From CAVXZE01 sp964615365 (lineage in GTDB: Bacteria > Myxococcota_A > UBA9160 > UBA6930): a stretch of 64,000 nucleotides of DNA. The stretch spans positions 169,322 to 233,321 of the forward strand of contig CAZTOU010000001.1 of NCBI GenBank assembly GCA_964615365.1, written 5' to 3'. The notes beneath the pieces are model-generated. The model did no database searches. It saw only the letters and a list, made by a program, of their open reading frames with translations, and was not told the origin of the DNA. This document shows positions 54,354-63,780 of the stretch, piece after piece (positions within the stretch are counted from its first letter, which is position 1; each line of letters starts with the position of its first letter). Made by a program: the position numbers and the translations under genes.

Positions 54354-55568
54354 ATGGCCTCGAAGGGTTCTGTACGACGCGTCTGTCTGGCCTACAGCGG
54401 GGGCTTGGACACCTCGGTGATCCTGCGTTGGCTGATCGAGAACTACGACTGCGAGGTCGTCGCGTACTGTGCCGATATCGGCCAGGAAGAGGAGCTTGCG
54501 GGCCTGCCCGACAAGGCGAAGTCCACGGGGGCGGTGGACTACGTCCTCCGCGATCTCCGCGAGGAGTTCGTCCGCGAGTACGTGTTCCCGGCGATCCAGG
54601 GCAACGCGGTGTACGAGGGGACCTATCTGCTGGGCACCGCCCTGGCCCGGCCTCTGATCGCGAAGGGCCAGGTCGAGGTGGCGCGCGAGACCGGCTGCGA
54701 CGCGCTCTCGCACGGCGCCACCGGAAAGGGGAACGACCAGGTTCGCTTCGAGCTGGCCTACCGGGCGCTCGCTCCCGAGCTCAAGGTGGTCGCGCCCTGG
54801 CGGGAGTGGGAGCTGCGCTCCCGGTCCGACTGCATCGCCTACGCGGAGAAACACGGCATCCCGGTGACCGCGACGATGGAGAAGCCCTACTCCATCGATC
54901 GCAACATGATGCACAACTCCTTCGAGGGGGGGATCCTGGAGGATCCCTGGCGCGCGCCGGAGGAGTCGATGTTCATCACCACCATCTCGCCGCAGGAGGC
55001 GCCCGATACCCCCGCGGAGCTGCTGATCCGATTCGAGAAGGGCATCCCAGTAGCCGTGGACGGGGAGGAACTCGCGGCCGCGCCGCTGCTGTCACGGCTC
55101 AACCAGATCGCCGGCGCCCACGGCGTGGGACGGGTCGACATGGTCGAGAACCGCGTCGTCGGGCTCAAGTCTCGCGGCGTCTACGAAACTCCTGGGGGCA
55201 CGGTGCTGCACGCCGCCCACCGGGCCGTCGAGTCGATCACCCTGGATCGAGAGGTGATGCACGAGCGCGACCGACTGATGCCGCGCTTCGCGGAGCTGAT
55301 CTACAGCGGATTCTGGTTCTCCCCGGAGATGGAGTTCGTCCGCGGCGCCATCGAGCGTACCCAGGAGAACGTGACCGGCGAGGCCCGGGTCCGTCTCTTC
55401 AAGGGGTCTGTCATGGTGACGGGGCGTCGCTCCCCGGTTTCCCTCTACGCCGAAGCGCTCTCCAGCTTCGAGGATGCGGGGGAGGCGGATACCTACGACC
55501 AGACCGCCGCCACCGGATACATCCGCCTCCAAGGCGTGCGGCTCGGCCCCCGAGAAGGGAGCGCCTGA
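54354..55568 (+). CDS. argG: Argininosuccinate synthase
   Basis: A 404-residue ATP-dependent ligase joining citrulline and aspartate. The PP-loop is LAYSGGLDTSVILRWL, followed by CADIGQEEE, the EGTYLLGTALARPLIAK stretch, HGATGKGNDQVRFE and the C-terminal YDQTAATGYIRL. GGAGG lies 8 nt before ATG 54354. It is 4.6 kb from argF with the chaperone module between them, and flanked by an inverted repeat pair. It is ordinary in sequence and length. Confidence 0.96.
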   Translation: MASKGSVRRVCLAYSGGLDTSVILRWLIENYDCEVVAYCADIGQEEELAGLPDKAKSTGAVDYVLRDLREEFVREYVFPAIQGNAVYEGTYLLGTALARPLIAKGQVEVARETGCDALSHGATGKGNDQVRFELAYRALAPELKVVAPWREWELRSRSDCIAYAEKHGIPVTATMEKPYSIDRNMMHNSFEGGILEDPWRAPEESMFITTISPQEAPDTPAELLIRFEKGIPVAVDGEELAAAPLLSRLNQIAGAHGVGRVDMVENRVVGLKSRGVYETPGGTVLHAAHRAVESITLDREVMHERDRLMPRFAELIYSGFWFSPEMEFVRGAIERTQENVTGEARVRLFKGSVMVTGRRSPVSLYAEALSSFEDAGEADTYDQTAATGYIRLQGVRLGPREGSA

Positions 55569-55586
55569 CAGGCAAGCGCCGGAGGC

Positions 55587-55614
55587 GCGCGCAGCGAGGC
55601 GAAGCCGAGCGAAG
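55587..55614 (-). repeat. 28-nt repeat, right copy flanking argG
   Basis: An inverted partner of 54208-54235 with four mismatches in 28 positions. It stands 18 nt after the argG stop. The two copies in one transcript could pair with each other. Confidence 0.5.
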
Positions 55615-55949
55615 CTCGGAAAGGAAGGCAGGAGCCGTGCAGGGCTCGTCGAGGCGTGGGTCGATCAACACATCAGGGACCCCGAGCTCGCCGCCCCGGG
55701 GGGTTGAGGTGGGGAGCTCCTCGTCTGGCCGGCGATGCCCCGCGCCGTTTCGACTCGTCCCCCCGCGGACTGAATCGGAGCCCCCCGTTCGATCGTCTGA
55801 TCGTTGAGCCGTCAGTGAGCACAGGAGAGCTTCTCGCGATGGGACCCGCTCTCAAAAGAGCGCCGGAGATTGCCCGATGGGCTTGGGTTCTTGACAATCC
55901 CACCAGCGGTAGTTTAGAGAGGGAGCGCCGCTGTTCGCGGGAGGGTGCT

Positions 55950-55981
55950 CCGCATCGCCAAGTGGTGATGCGGCCTTTTTT
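55950..55981 (+). terminator. Intrinsic terminator
   Basis: CCGCATCGCC-AAGT-GGTGATGCGG forms a 10-bp stem with one G-U wobble, followed by CC and six T. It is the clearest rho-independent terminator in the window. It ends either the argG transcript, 380 nt downstream of its stop, or a small RNA starting near 55915. Confidence 0.85.
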
Positions 55982-56076
55982 GGGGGGTTGGCCGTCGCGA
56001 GTGGGTGGCCTCTTGTGCTAGCTGAATAGTAGACACCCCTAGGAAACCCCGGGTGGTGGCGAGAAGAGGAGATCGT

Positions 56077-57393
56077 ATGCGTTTGCGCCCGTCTTGGTTT
56101 TTCTTCCTGGTGCTCTCGCTGGCGCTGGCTGCCCCGGCAGTCGCACAGCAGGAGGACGTCGGCCCCGGAACTCCGACCTTCAAGGAGGGCGACGTCATCA
56201 CCATGGACAAACTCGAGTCCCTCAAGCCCTTCCTCCCGCCGGAGTTCTGGTCGAACCGGGATTTCTTCTTCTACGAAGGGATGCAGCTCGAGATCGGCCC
56301 GTCCTTCCGGGACTACCGAGCGGCGCCCGAGTACGAAGCGGCCACCGCCAAGTTCAAGGGCCAGCCGCGCCTGGGACCGGGGGCCAGCCTGGAGAACTAC
56401 ACGGCCGGGCAGCCCTTCCCGATGGAGGAGATCGACTGCCTGGGCGACCCGAAGGCGGGAGAGAAGGTCATCTGGAACTTCGACCAGCAGTGGGACGGGG
56501 ATGGAACCAACACCCACTACTTCTACTCCTACTGGGACCGCGGCGAGGAGCTTCCCCTCTACTACGAGGGCACCTCGAAGACCCTCAAGCTCTCCCACCG
56601 GATCGAGCAGGAGTACCTCGAGGCGCAGGGCGGAGATCTCTTCCGCGGTGAGAAGCGCAAGCTCGCCTTCGGGATCGAGGTGGATGCCCCGTTCGACGCG
56701 CGCGGCATCATGCTGATGACCTACCGCTACAAGGACTCCGACAAGCCGGATGCGGAGGCCAAGAACGACGACACCTGGGTGTACGTTCCGACGCTGCGCC
56801 GGGTGCGGCGGATCTCGTCGGCTCAGCGGACCGACGCCGTCTCGGGCACCGACTTCACCTTCGACGATCTGCGCAGCTTTGCGGGGATTCCTCCCCAGTA
56901 CGAGTGGGAGTGCCTCGGCGAGATGGACATGATCGCGCCGATGAACTCGCAGGTGAAGGCCTACCCGTACAACAAGGAGCACAACTTCGGCCCCTACGGT
57001 CTCTCGTACGCGGACGACACCTGGGAGATGCGCAAAGCGGTGAAGCTGCGCTTTACCCCGCGCAACGCCGATCACCCGTACTCCTACAAGGACATCTACA
57101 TCGACAAGCAGACCATGGTCGCGCTCTACTCCTTCGCCTATGACCGCAAGGAGGAGCTCTGGAAGATCATCTGGCACAACCACCGCTGGAGCGACGACGA
57201 TCCGGAGTACTACCTCGGCTGGGAAGGGGTGCCGAAGCCGATGGACATGAAGGTCGTGAGCGACACCATCGTCAACACCCAGACCGGCACCGGCAACCGG
57301 ATCGAGTTCTGGGACAACTCGGGAACTCCGCTGAAGAGCAAGGGCAGGGTCCGCCGCTACATCGATATCGGCCGCCTCACCAAGGGCCGCTAG
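56077..57393 (+). CDS. DUF1329 family periplasmic/outer-membrane protein
   Basis: A 438-residue exported protein with signal peptide (residues 1-23, PAVAQQ cleavage region). The DUF1329 pattern is visible in WNFDQQWDGDGTNTHYFYSYWDRG, the DDTWVYVPTLRRVRRISSAQRTDAV stretch and the late YKDIYIDKQTMVALY. AGAGGAGA precedes ATG 56077. This LolA-fold-related family stands with YCF48-like proteins and often RND/MmpL-type exporters, suggesting lipid or hydrophobic-compound transport across the envelope. No exporter gene is in this window. Confidence 0.88.
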   Translation: MRLRPSWFFFLVLSLALAAPAVAQQEDVGPGTPTFKEGDVITMDKLESLKPFLPPEFWSNRDFFFYEGMQLEIGPSFRDYRAAPEYEAATAKFKGQPRLGPGASLENYTAGQPFPMEEIDCLGDPKAGEKVIWNFDQQWDGDGTNTHYFYSYWDRGEELPLYYEGTSKTLKLSHRIEQEYLEAQGGDLFRGEKRKLAFGIEVDAPFDARGIMLMTYRYKDSDKPDAEAKNDDTWVYVPTLRRVRRISSAQRTDAVSGTDFTFDDLRSFAGIPPQYEWECLGEMDMIAPMNSQVKAYPYNKEHNFGPYGLSYADDTWEMRKAVKLRFTPRNADHPYSYKDIYIDKQTMVALYSFAYDRKEELWKIIWHNHRWSDDDPEYYLGWEGVPKPMDMKVVSDTIVNTQTGTGNRIEFWDNSGTPLKSKGRVRRYIDIGRLTKGR

Positions 57394-57421
57394 GCCGAGG
57401 AGGCTTCAACTTGACTCCAAA

Positions 57422-57452
57422 GACCCGGGCCGGGCTGCGTTCGGCCCGGGTC
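57422..57452 (+). terminator. Very stable 11-bp hairpin between DUF1329 and YCF48-like genes
   Basis: GACCCGGGCCG and CGGCCCGGGTC are perfect complements around a 9-nt loop. There is no T-run. It stands 28 nt after the DUF1329 stop and may reduce expression of the downstream gene or protect the 3' end of the first. Confidence 0.5.
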
Positions 57453-57498
57453 GTATCGCCCGCCGATTCCGCCGAGGCGACCCAGAGGGAGGCCCCCG

Positions 57499-58971
57499 AT
57501 GTTCTCGAACCGAAGCCTGCCCGTATTTGCGGCCGCTGCCCTGCTGCCGTTCGTCGTGGCCTGTCACGAGATCCACTTCGAGCCTCGCACCGGCAAGGGC
57601 GAAATCCTCATCCACGACCATCTCTTCTCCGTCTCCGTCCCCAGCGAGGATCGCATCATCGCGGCGGGAGACTGGGGGGCGATCTACTACAGCCACGACG
57701 GCGGCGACAGCTGGGAGAAGGCCGGGACCGAATCCGAATCCAAGGAGCTTCTCTACGGCGTCAGCATGGCCGACGGGGAGACGGGCTGGGCGGCGGGACA
57801 GCTCGGCATGGTGCTGCGCACCGAAGACGGGGGCCGCACCTGGACGCACCAGCCGACCGTGAAGCAGGAGCAGGGCGTCCATCTCTTCTCCATTGCGGCC
57901 CTCGACAAGAACCGGGCCTGGGCGGTGGGGGAGTGGGGGACGCGGCTCTTCACCGACGACGGCGGCAATACCTGGCAGGATCGCTCCCTCACCGTGGACG
58001 AGACCCATCCCCAGTTCGTGTGGCTCTCGTTGGCCGACCAGGAACGGGTGCGAAAGGAAGAGAAGGTCTTCGAGGACGTGGGCCTGAACGACGTCTACTG
58101 CCTCCCCTCGAACACCGAGTACTGCTGGATGATCGGGGAGTTCGGATACCTGTTCCGCACCGAAGATGGCGGTGTGAACTGGGAGCGCGGCGAGATCATC
58201 AGTGGCATCCTCCTCGATCCCATCGAGCTCGGCTACAACGAGATCGAGATCGACGAGGAGCAGAAGGACAGGATCCGCGACTTCGCCCAGCAGATCGCCG
58301 ACCAGCAGCATCTGAACGTGGCCATCGAGCCGCGCGTCAGCCCGCAGGAGATGAAGAAATTCGGCTCCGAGGAGGATCCCTTCCCGCTCTTCGACATCAT
58401 CGAGGCGCGCACCCAGGAGGTCGTGGCCACGGTCGAGGAGTCTGGCATCCTCCAGGACCGGATCCGCCGCCGGGGGGCGCCGCCCTGGGACTACGAGGAT
58501 TTCCTCGAGGACGATCCGGAGTTCCTGCGCCGCTACCTGGACAGCCGGCTTGCGGATCGGCCCATGATGGAGGTCGCTCTCGCCCAGAACCCGTACCTCT
58601 TCACGGTCCGCTTCTCGGACGAGGACAACGGCTTCATCTCCGGCCTCGGGGGGATGATCCTCAAGACCGTCGACGGAGGCCGCACCTGGCGCTACGAGGC
58701 CGTGGGTCGCAAGGTGGCTCTGTTCTCGGTGTATCCCAATCCGAAGCGGTCGATCGTGGTGGGCGAGAAGGGCATGGTCCGAGTCTCCAAAGACGGAGGC
58801 GTGAGCTGGACCCAGCCCACCTCCGGCTTCCCGACCATCTTCACCTTCATGCGCGACATCGCCTTCGGCGCGAACGACCGGGTGGGCTTCATCGTCGGTC
58901 AGCGGGGGATGGTGCTCCGCAGCCTGGATGGCGGTGGCACCTGGAAGCAGGTCCTTCCCGCCGCGAGCTAG
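57499..58971 (+). CDS. YCF48/BNR-like beta-propeller lipoprotein
   Basis: A 490-residue protein with a lipoprotein signal (LLPFVVAC, Cys about 22). It has repeated blades carrying the DGGxxW motif: HDGGDSWEK, EDGGRTWTH, DDGGNTWQD, EDGGVNWER, VDGGRTWRY, KDGGVSWTQ and LDGGGTWKQ. A charged helical insertion of about 120 residues interrupts the propeller between blades four and five. It resembles photosystem-II assembly factor YCF48 relatives in non-phototrophs, usually beside DUF1329 as here. Probably an envelope scaffold; function unknown. Confidence 0.85.
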   Translation: MFSNRSLPVFAAAALLPFVVACHEIHFEPRTGKGEILIHDHLFSVSVPSEDRIIAAGDWGAIYYSHDGGDSWEKAGTESESKELLYGVSMADGETGWAAGQLGMVLRTEDGGRTWTHQPTVKQEQGVHLFSIAALDKNRAWAVGEWGTRLFTDDGGNTWQDRSLTVDETHPQFVWLSLADQERVRKEEKVFEDVGLNDVYCLPSNTEYCWMIGEFGYLFRTEDGGVNWERGEIISGILLDPIELGYNEIEIDEEQKDRIRDFAQQIADQQHLNVAIEPRVSPQEMKKFGSEEDPFPLFDIIEARTQEVVATVEESGILQDRIRRRGAPPWDYEDFLEDDPEFLRRYLDSRLADRPMMEVALAQNPYLFTVRFSDEDNGFISGLGGMILKTVDGGRTWRYEAVGRKVALFSVYPNPKRSIVVGEKGMVRVSKDGGVSWTQPTSGFPTIFTFMRDIAFGANDRVGFIVGQRGMVLRSLDGGGTWKQVLPAAS

Positions 58972-60590
58972 CCTCGCTCCCGCAGCTCTACGCGCCGGAT
59001 CTTTCCGCTCACGGTCTTGGGGAGCTCTTCGACGAACTCGACCCGGCGCGGGTACTTGTAGGGCGCGGTGACCGATTTCACGTGGTCCTTCAGGCTCTGC
59101 ACCAGGCGCTCGTCTCCGACGGTTCCCGGTCGTAGCACGACGAAGGCCTTCACGATCGAGCCCCGATCCGGGTCCGGCGCGCCGACGACCGCGGTCTCGA
59201 GGACGTCCGGGTGTTCGATCAGGGCGCTCTCCACCTCGAAGGGACCGATCCTGTAGCCGGCGGAGATGATCACGTCGTCGGCCCGACCCACGAACCAGAA
59301 GTACCCGTCCTCGTCGCGATAGGCGCGATCGCCGGTGACGTACCAGTCGCCGCAGCGGGCTCCTCGACTGGCGGCTTCGTCCTTCCAGTACTCGCGGAAG
59401 AGGCTGGGCGCAGCGCCGTCTACGGCGATGTCGCCGACCTCGCCGGGCGCCAGAATCTGCCCCCGCTCGTCGATGATCTCGATCCGATGGCCCGGCATCG
59501 GCAGTCCCATCGACCCGGGACGGACGGGATTGCCCGGGAAGTTGCCGACCAGCAGGATCGTCTCGGTCTGTCCGTAGCCGTCCCGGATGGTGAGGCCCGT
59601 GGCATCGCGCCAGGCGCGGATCACCTCGGGATTGAGCGGCTCGCCCGCGGAGACGCACTCCCGAAGGAGGGGGAAGCGGAGTTCCGAGAGGTCCTCTTTG
59701 ACCAGCAGCCGGAACTCGGTCGGGGGGGCACAGAAGACCCGGGGCTCGATCTCGGAGAGCAGCGCGAGCTCACGCCTCGGCTCGAAGCGGCCATCGAACA
59801 TGAAGACCTCGGCCCCCACGCTCCAAGGACCGAAGACCACGCTGTAGGCCGCCTTGGCCCAGCCCGTGTCGCTGGTCGTCCAGAGCCGGTCCCCCCCGCG
59901 CAATCCCAGCCAGAACTCCGCCGTATAGCGCTGGGACCAGGTGTAGGCGTGATTGTGGAGAACTGCCTTGGGCGGGCCGGTGGTTCCCGAGGTGTAATAG
60001 ACCAGGGCCGGATCCGAGGCCCGTGTCTCGGGGCCGGCATCGCCGTCTTCCGGCTGGACGGCGAGCGCCGCGGCGAGCTCCGTCCAGCCTCCCGGCGGTG
60101 GTCTCTCCGCTCCCATCCACGCGAGGAAGTGGGAGACGCCGTTGAGCTCGCCTCGCACATCCTCCACGGCGGGGATCTGATCACCCGTGGTGACGATGGC
60201 CACGGCGCCGCTGTGCCGAGCGCGATATCGGATGTCCTTGGGCCGCAGGATGGTCGAGCAGGGGATCACCAGGGCGCCCGCCTTGAGGGCGCCCACCAGT
60301 GCGATCTGCCACTCCGGGACCCTGGGGAGCATGACGATGACCGGGTCGCCGGGTAAAACGCCCAGGGAGGTGAGCAGGTGGGCGAACCGGTTCGAGGCGG
60401 CGGAGACGTCGCTGAAGCGGAGCCGCCGCTCGGAGCCCCCGGCGTCGCGCCACAGCAGGGCGGGGCGCTCGGGCTCCTCGGCGAAACGATCCACCACATT
60501 CCGGCCGAAATTGAAGGAATCCGGTACCTCCCAGCGAAAGCTCTCGCAGGCAAGCCGGTAGCGATCCAGCGCCTCGTGAAGCTCGCCCAT
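58968..60590 (-). CDS. AMP-forming acyl-CoA synthetase (medium-chain type)
   Basis: A 540-residue ANL-family ligase. It has the ATP loop YYTSGTTGPPKAV, the A5-type motif GYGQTET, YVTGDRAYRDEDGYFWFVGRADDVIISAGYRIGP (A7/A8 hinge) and catalytic Lys in PKTVSGKIRR. The overall pattern is closest to medium-chain or acetyl-type acyl-CoA synthetases. The minus-strand start at 60590 has GAGGGAGGG upstream. Its 3' end overlaps the YCF48-like gene by 4 nt tail to tail. Substrate chain length cannot be read from sequence. Confidence 0.9.
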   Translation of the reverse strand: MGELHEALDRYRLACESFRWEVPDSFNFGRNVVDRFAEEPERPALLWRDAGGSERRLRFSDVSAASNRFAHLLTSLGVLPGDPVIVMLPRVPEWQIALVGALKAGALVIPCSTILRPKDIRYRARHSGAVAIVTTGDQIPAVEDVRGELNGVSHFLAWMGAERPPPGGWTELAAALAVQPEDGDAGPETRASDPALVYYTSGTTGPPKAVLHNHAYTWSQRYTAEFWLGLRGGDRLWTTSDTGWAKAAYSVVFGPWSVGAEVFMFDGRFEPRRELALLSEIEPRVFCAPPTEFRLLVKEDLSELRFPLLRECVSAGEPLNPEVIRAWRDATGLTIRDGYGQTETILLVGNFPGNPVRPGSMGLPMPGHRIEIIDERGQILAPGEVGDIAVDGAAPSLFREYWKDEAASRGARCGDWYVTGDRAYRDEDGYFWFVGRADDVIISAGYRIGPFEVESALIEHPDVLETAVVGAPDPDRGSIVKAFVVLRPGTVGDERLVQSLKDHVKSVTAPYKYPRRVEFVEELPKTVSGKIRRVELRERG

Positions 60591-60726
60591 GTCCCTCCCT
60601 CGCCTCGCTCGGGAGATCCTACCCGGCCGCGGTCCTGCTACGCTCCTCAAGGAGGAAAATCGGTCCGCCGATGCCGCTTTCGGTGGCCTGCACCAGGGCG
60701 GGCCCGCTCTCCAAGGGAAGGATCGG

Positions 60727-62118
60727 ATGCCCGAGCCGTCTCGCCGCCCCCGCGTCGTCGTCGTCGACGACAGCCGGTTCCACCGGGAGTTCGCCCGGCA
60801 GGTGCTCCAGGATGAGGCGGATGTCGAGTGCTGTGAGAACGCCGAGCAGGCCCTCAGGGCCCTCGAACGGGAGCCGGTAGATCTCGTCCTGAGCGACCTC
60901 ACCATGCCGGGTCTCTCCGGACTGGACCTCTTGTCGCGCGTCCAGCGCGAGCATCCAGGCACCGATTTCGTCCTCATCACCGCCCACGCTTCCATCGATA
61001 GTGCGGTGAAAGCTCTACGTATGGGGGCCACGGACTACATACAAAAGCCGATTCGCGCCGAGGACCTGATCCTCGTGGTGGAGCGCACCCTGTCCAGGCG
61101 GCGTCTGCTTCAGGAGAACCTCCGGCTTCGAGACGAGGCGGCAATCCTCGCCGCCTGTGAGTCTCTCACCGCGTGTCTCGAGCCGGGTGACGTGTATTCC
61201 GTCGCCCTCGATCTGGTCCTGCGAGCCCTCCACCGGAAGCGAGGGATCGTGCTCTACCACAGAGCCCCGATTCCCAGCAGCGAAGGCTGCCAGTTTCGAG
61301 GCTTCAGCGAGGACCAGGAATCGGCCCTTCGCGTCCTGATCGCTGGAGGGAAGCCCCTCGACAGCTCCGGAATCGACGAGATCCGCATCGTGGATCGGGG
61401 GCCGATCCACGATGCCCTGCGCGAGATCGGGATCGAGGCGGGTGAACTGATGGCACTCCCGGTGAGTGGCGAGGAGGCCGAGAGCGGCGTCTTCTGGGCT
61501 CTCGGGGACGGGCGTCCCTTCGAGGAGGAGGAGATCCACCGCGCTCTGATCGTCACCGGCCACACCTCCCTCTCGCTCCGAAACGCGGAGCACTACCATC
61601 GCGCCAAGGAACGCGCGCTCGTCGACGACGTGACCGACGTCTACAACGCGCGCTACCTCCTGGAGGCGATGGATCGGGAGATCCGCCGCGCCGAGCGCTA
61701 CGGCAACGAGCTCTCGGTTCTCTTCCTCGACCTCGACCGCTTCAAGTTGGTGAACGATCGCCACGGTCACCTGATCGGGTCCCAGGCGCTGCGGCAGCTC
61801 TCCCAGGTCCTAGGGCAGTGCGTGCGGCAGGTCGACACCCTCGCCCGCTACGGAGGTGACGAGTTCACCATCCTCCTGGTCGGCACCGGAGAGGAGACCG
61901 GCATCGAGATCGCCGAGCGGATTCGACGGATCGTCGCCGAGACCCCCTTCGAGGCGGGACCCGATCAGGTCCTGCACCTCACCTGCAGCGTGGGTGTCTC
62001 CACCTATCCGACCCACGGACGAACCCGCGAGGCTCTGCTGGATTCGGCCGACAAGGCCATGTATCGGGCCAAATCGAAGGGACGCGATCGCGTCTGCTCC
62101 GCCACCGAGCTCTCCTGA
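60727..62118 (+). CDS. Receiver-GAF-GGDEF diguanylate cyclase
   Basis: A 463-residue response regulator that should make c-di-GMP. The receiver has phospho-acceptor Asp57 (LVLSDLTMPG) and Lys in YIQKPI; a GAF-like domain spans about residues 140-290. The GGDEF domain has an intact GGDEF signature at 376-380 and an RxxD inhibition site (RQVD) five residues before it, so feedback inhibition is expected. AAGGGAAGG precedes ATG 60727. c-di-GMP commonly stimulates EPS synthesis, a plausible but unproven link to the first half of the window. Confidence 0.9.
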   Translation: MPEPSRRPRVVVVDDSRFHREFARQVLQDEADVECCENAEQALRALEREPVDLVLSDLTMPGLSGLDLLSRVQREHPGTDFVLITAHASIDSAVKALRMGATDYIQKPIRAEDLILVVERTLSRRRLLQENLRLRDEAAILAACESLTACLEPGDVYSVALDLVLRALHRKRGIVLYHRAPIPSSEGCQFRGFSEDQESALRVLIAGGKPLDSSGIDEIRIVDRGPIHDALREIGIEAGELMALPVSGEEAESGVFWALGDGRPFEEEEIHRALIVTGHTSLSLRNAEHYHRAKERALVDDVTDVYNARYLLEAMDREIRRAERYGNELSVLFLDLDRFKLVNDRHGHLIGSQALRQLSQVLGQCVRQVDTLARYGGDEFTILLVGTGEETGIEIAERIRRIVAETPFEAGPDQVLHLTCSVGVSTYPTHGRTREALLDSADKAMYRAKSKGRDRVCSATELS

Positions 62119-62190
62119 TGCTCCGCCAGTTTGCTCACCCCTCTCCCCTCTGCTAACCAACTTCGCGTTTTCACTTGATTTTTCCTGGAT

Positions 62191-63780
62191 GTGAGGGCAG
62201 TGAGCGAGACCGCGGCAAAGCTCGACGTGAAGCTCGATGGGATGGGAACGCTGCGCCGTAGCCACCACTGCGGCCAGGTGCTCCCGGATCTCGTCGACAG
62301 CGAGGTGGTGGTAACCGGCTGGGTGCATCGGCGCAGGGATCACGGCGGGGTCGTGTTCGTCGATCTCCGCGACCGCACCGGTCTCGTGCAGGTGGTCTTC
62401 CGACCGGATGCCTCGAGCGAAGCCCACCTCCGCAGCGATGCGCTGCGGTCCGAGTTCGTCCTGCTCGCGCGTGGCACCGTTCGGCGTCGCTCCGAAGAGA
62501 CGGTGAACCCGAATCTTCCGACGGGCGAGATCGAGATCCTCGCCAGCGAGCTTCGCATCCTCAACACCGCAGTGCCGCCGCCCTTCCCGATCGAAGAGGA
62601 TGCGGGCGTGGACGAATCGGTGCGTTTGCGCCACCGCATCCACGACCTGCGCAGGCCCCCGCTGCAGCGCGCCTTGGAGCTACGCCATTACCTCTACCAG
62701 GCCTTCCGCGCCGCGCTCACGGATCTGGGTTTCCTGGAGATCGAGACCCCGGTGCTCGCGAAGGCGACGCCGGAAGGGGCCCGGGACTTCCTGGTCCCCA
62801 GCCGCCGCCACCCCGGCTCGTTCTACGCTCTCCCGCAGTCGCCGCAGATCATGAAGCAGCTACTCATGATCGCGGGGTACGACCGCTACTTCCAGATCGC
62901 CCGCTGCTTCCGGGACGAGGACCAGCGCGCCGACCGTCAGCTCGAGTTCACGCAGGTCGACCTGGAGATGTCCTTCGTCGACGTGGAACAGGTGCTGGAG
63001 GTCCTCGAGGAGGTGACCGCTCGAAGCTGCGCGGACGCCGCCGGAGTCGAGCTGCCCCGTCCCTTCCCTCGCTACTCCTACCAGGAGACCATGGAGCGCT
63101 GGGGAAGCGATCGTCCCGACACGCGCGTCCAGCTCGAGCTGGTCGACCTGAGCGACGCGTTTCGGGAGAGCGAGTTCCGGGCCTTCCGCGCCGCCGTGGA
63201 GGGCGGCGGAATCGTCAAGTGCCTGCCGATCCACCGCGCCGAGGAGCTCTCCCGCGGCGAGATCGATCGCCTCGAGGGCTTCATCACCCGGGAGCTCGGT
63301 GCCAAGGGGCTGGCCTGGATCCGGATCACCGCGGACGGCAGCTGGCAGGCGCCCATCGTGAAGTTCCTGTCCGACGCCGAGCGGAGCGCCATCGGCGAGC
63401 GAACCCAGGCCGCGCCGGGCACGGTGCTCCTCTTCCAGGCCGACGCGGCGAGCCGGGCCAACGCGATCCTCTCCCGCCTGCGCATGGACCTCGGCAAGCG
63501 TCTCGGCCGGGTGGATGGCCGAACCTGGGATCCGCTCTTCGTGGTCGACTTCCCCGTCTTCGAGCGCGACGACGACGGCGAGCTCACCTACATGCACATG
63601 CCCTTCGTCGCCCCCATGGAAGAGGACATTCCGCTCCTGGCGACGGATCCCGAGCGTGTCCGGGCCACCCACTACGACGTGGTGCTGAACGGTGTAGAGC
63701 TCGGTTCGGGGAGCCTCAGAAACCACCGCTCCGACGTGCAGCGCCGCATCCTGGGGATCCTGGGCTACGGCAAGGACGAG
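62191..63780 (+). CDS. aspS: Aspartyl-tRNA synthetase, lacking its C-terminal part
   Basis: A bacterial-type AspRS from the N-terminal OB-fold (RRRDHGGVVFVDLRDRTGLVQVVF) through class II motif 2 (ARCFRDEDQRADRQLEFTQVDLE), the GAD insertion and VVLNGVELGSGSLRNH. After codon 530 (ILGYGKDE) the expected continuation with class II motif 3 (GLDR) is missing and the frame runs into integrase sequence. Without motif 3 the enzyme could not bind ATP properly. GTG 62191 is one of several possible starts (also GTG 62200 and ATG 62242); none has a strong ribosome site. Confidence 0.85.

Larger units (their letters stand above)
55569..56076. other. 508-nt non-coding stretch after argG
   Basis: No credible gene. 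It holds the right copy of the inverted repeat (55587-55614), a small hairpin GCTCT-CAAA-AGAGC (55848-55861), a TTGACA string (55891-55896), a two-stem GC-rich segment (about 55920-55949) and a strong intrinsic terminator (55950-55981). It ends with the leader and ribosome site of the DUF1329 gene. The part from about 55885 to 55981 could be a small RNA; the rest shows nothing I can name. Confidence 0.5.

Noticed and set aside
55891..55920. TTGACA as a complete sigma70 promoter
   Set aside because: The -35 is perfect, but at 16-18 nt spacing only weak -10 candidates occur, so it is mentioned but not called as a promoter.
55897..55949. tRNA-like D-arm string (AGCGGTAG) in the gap after argG
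   Set aside because: No acceptor stem, anticodon arm or TTCGA T-loop can be paired around it.
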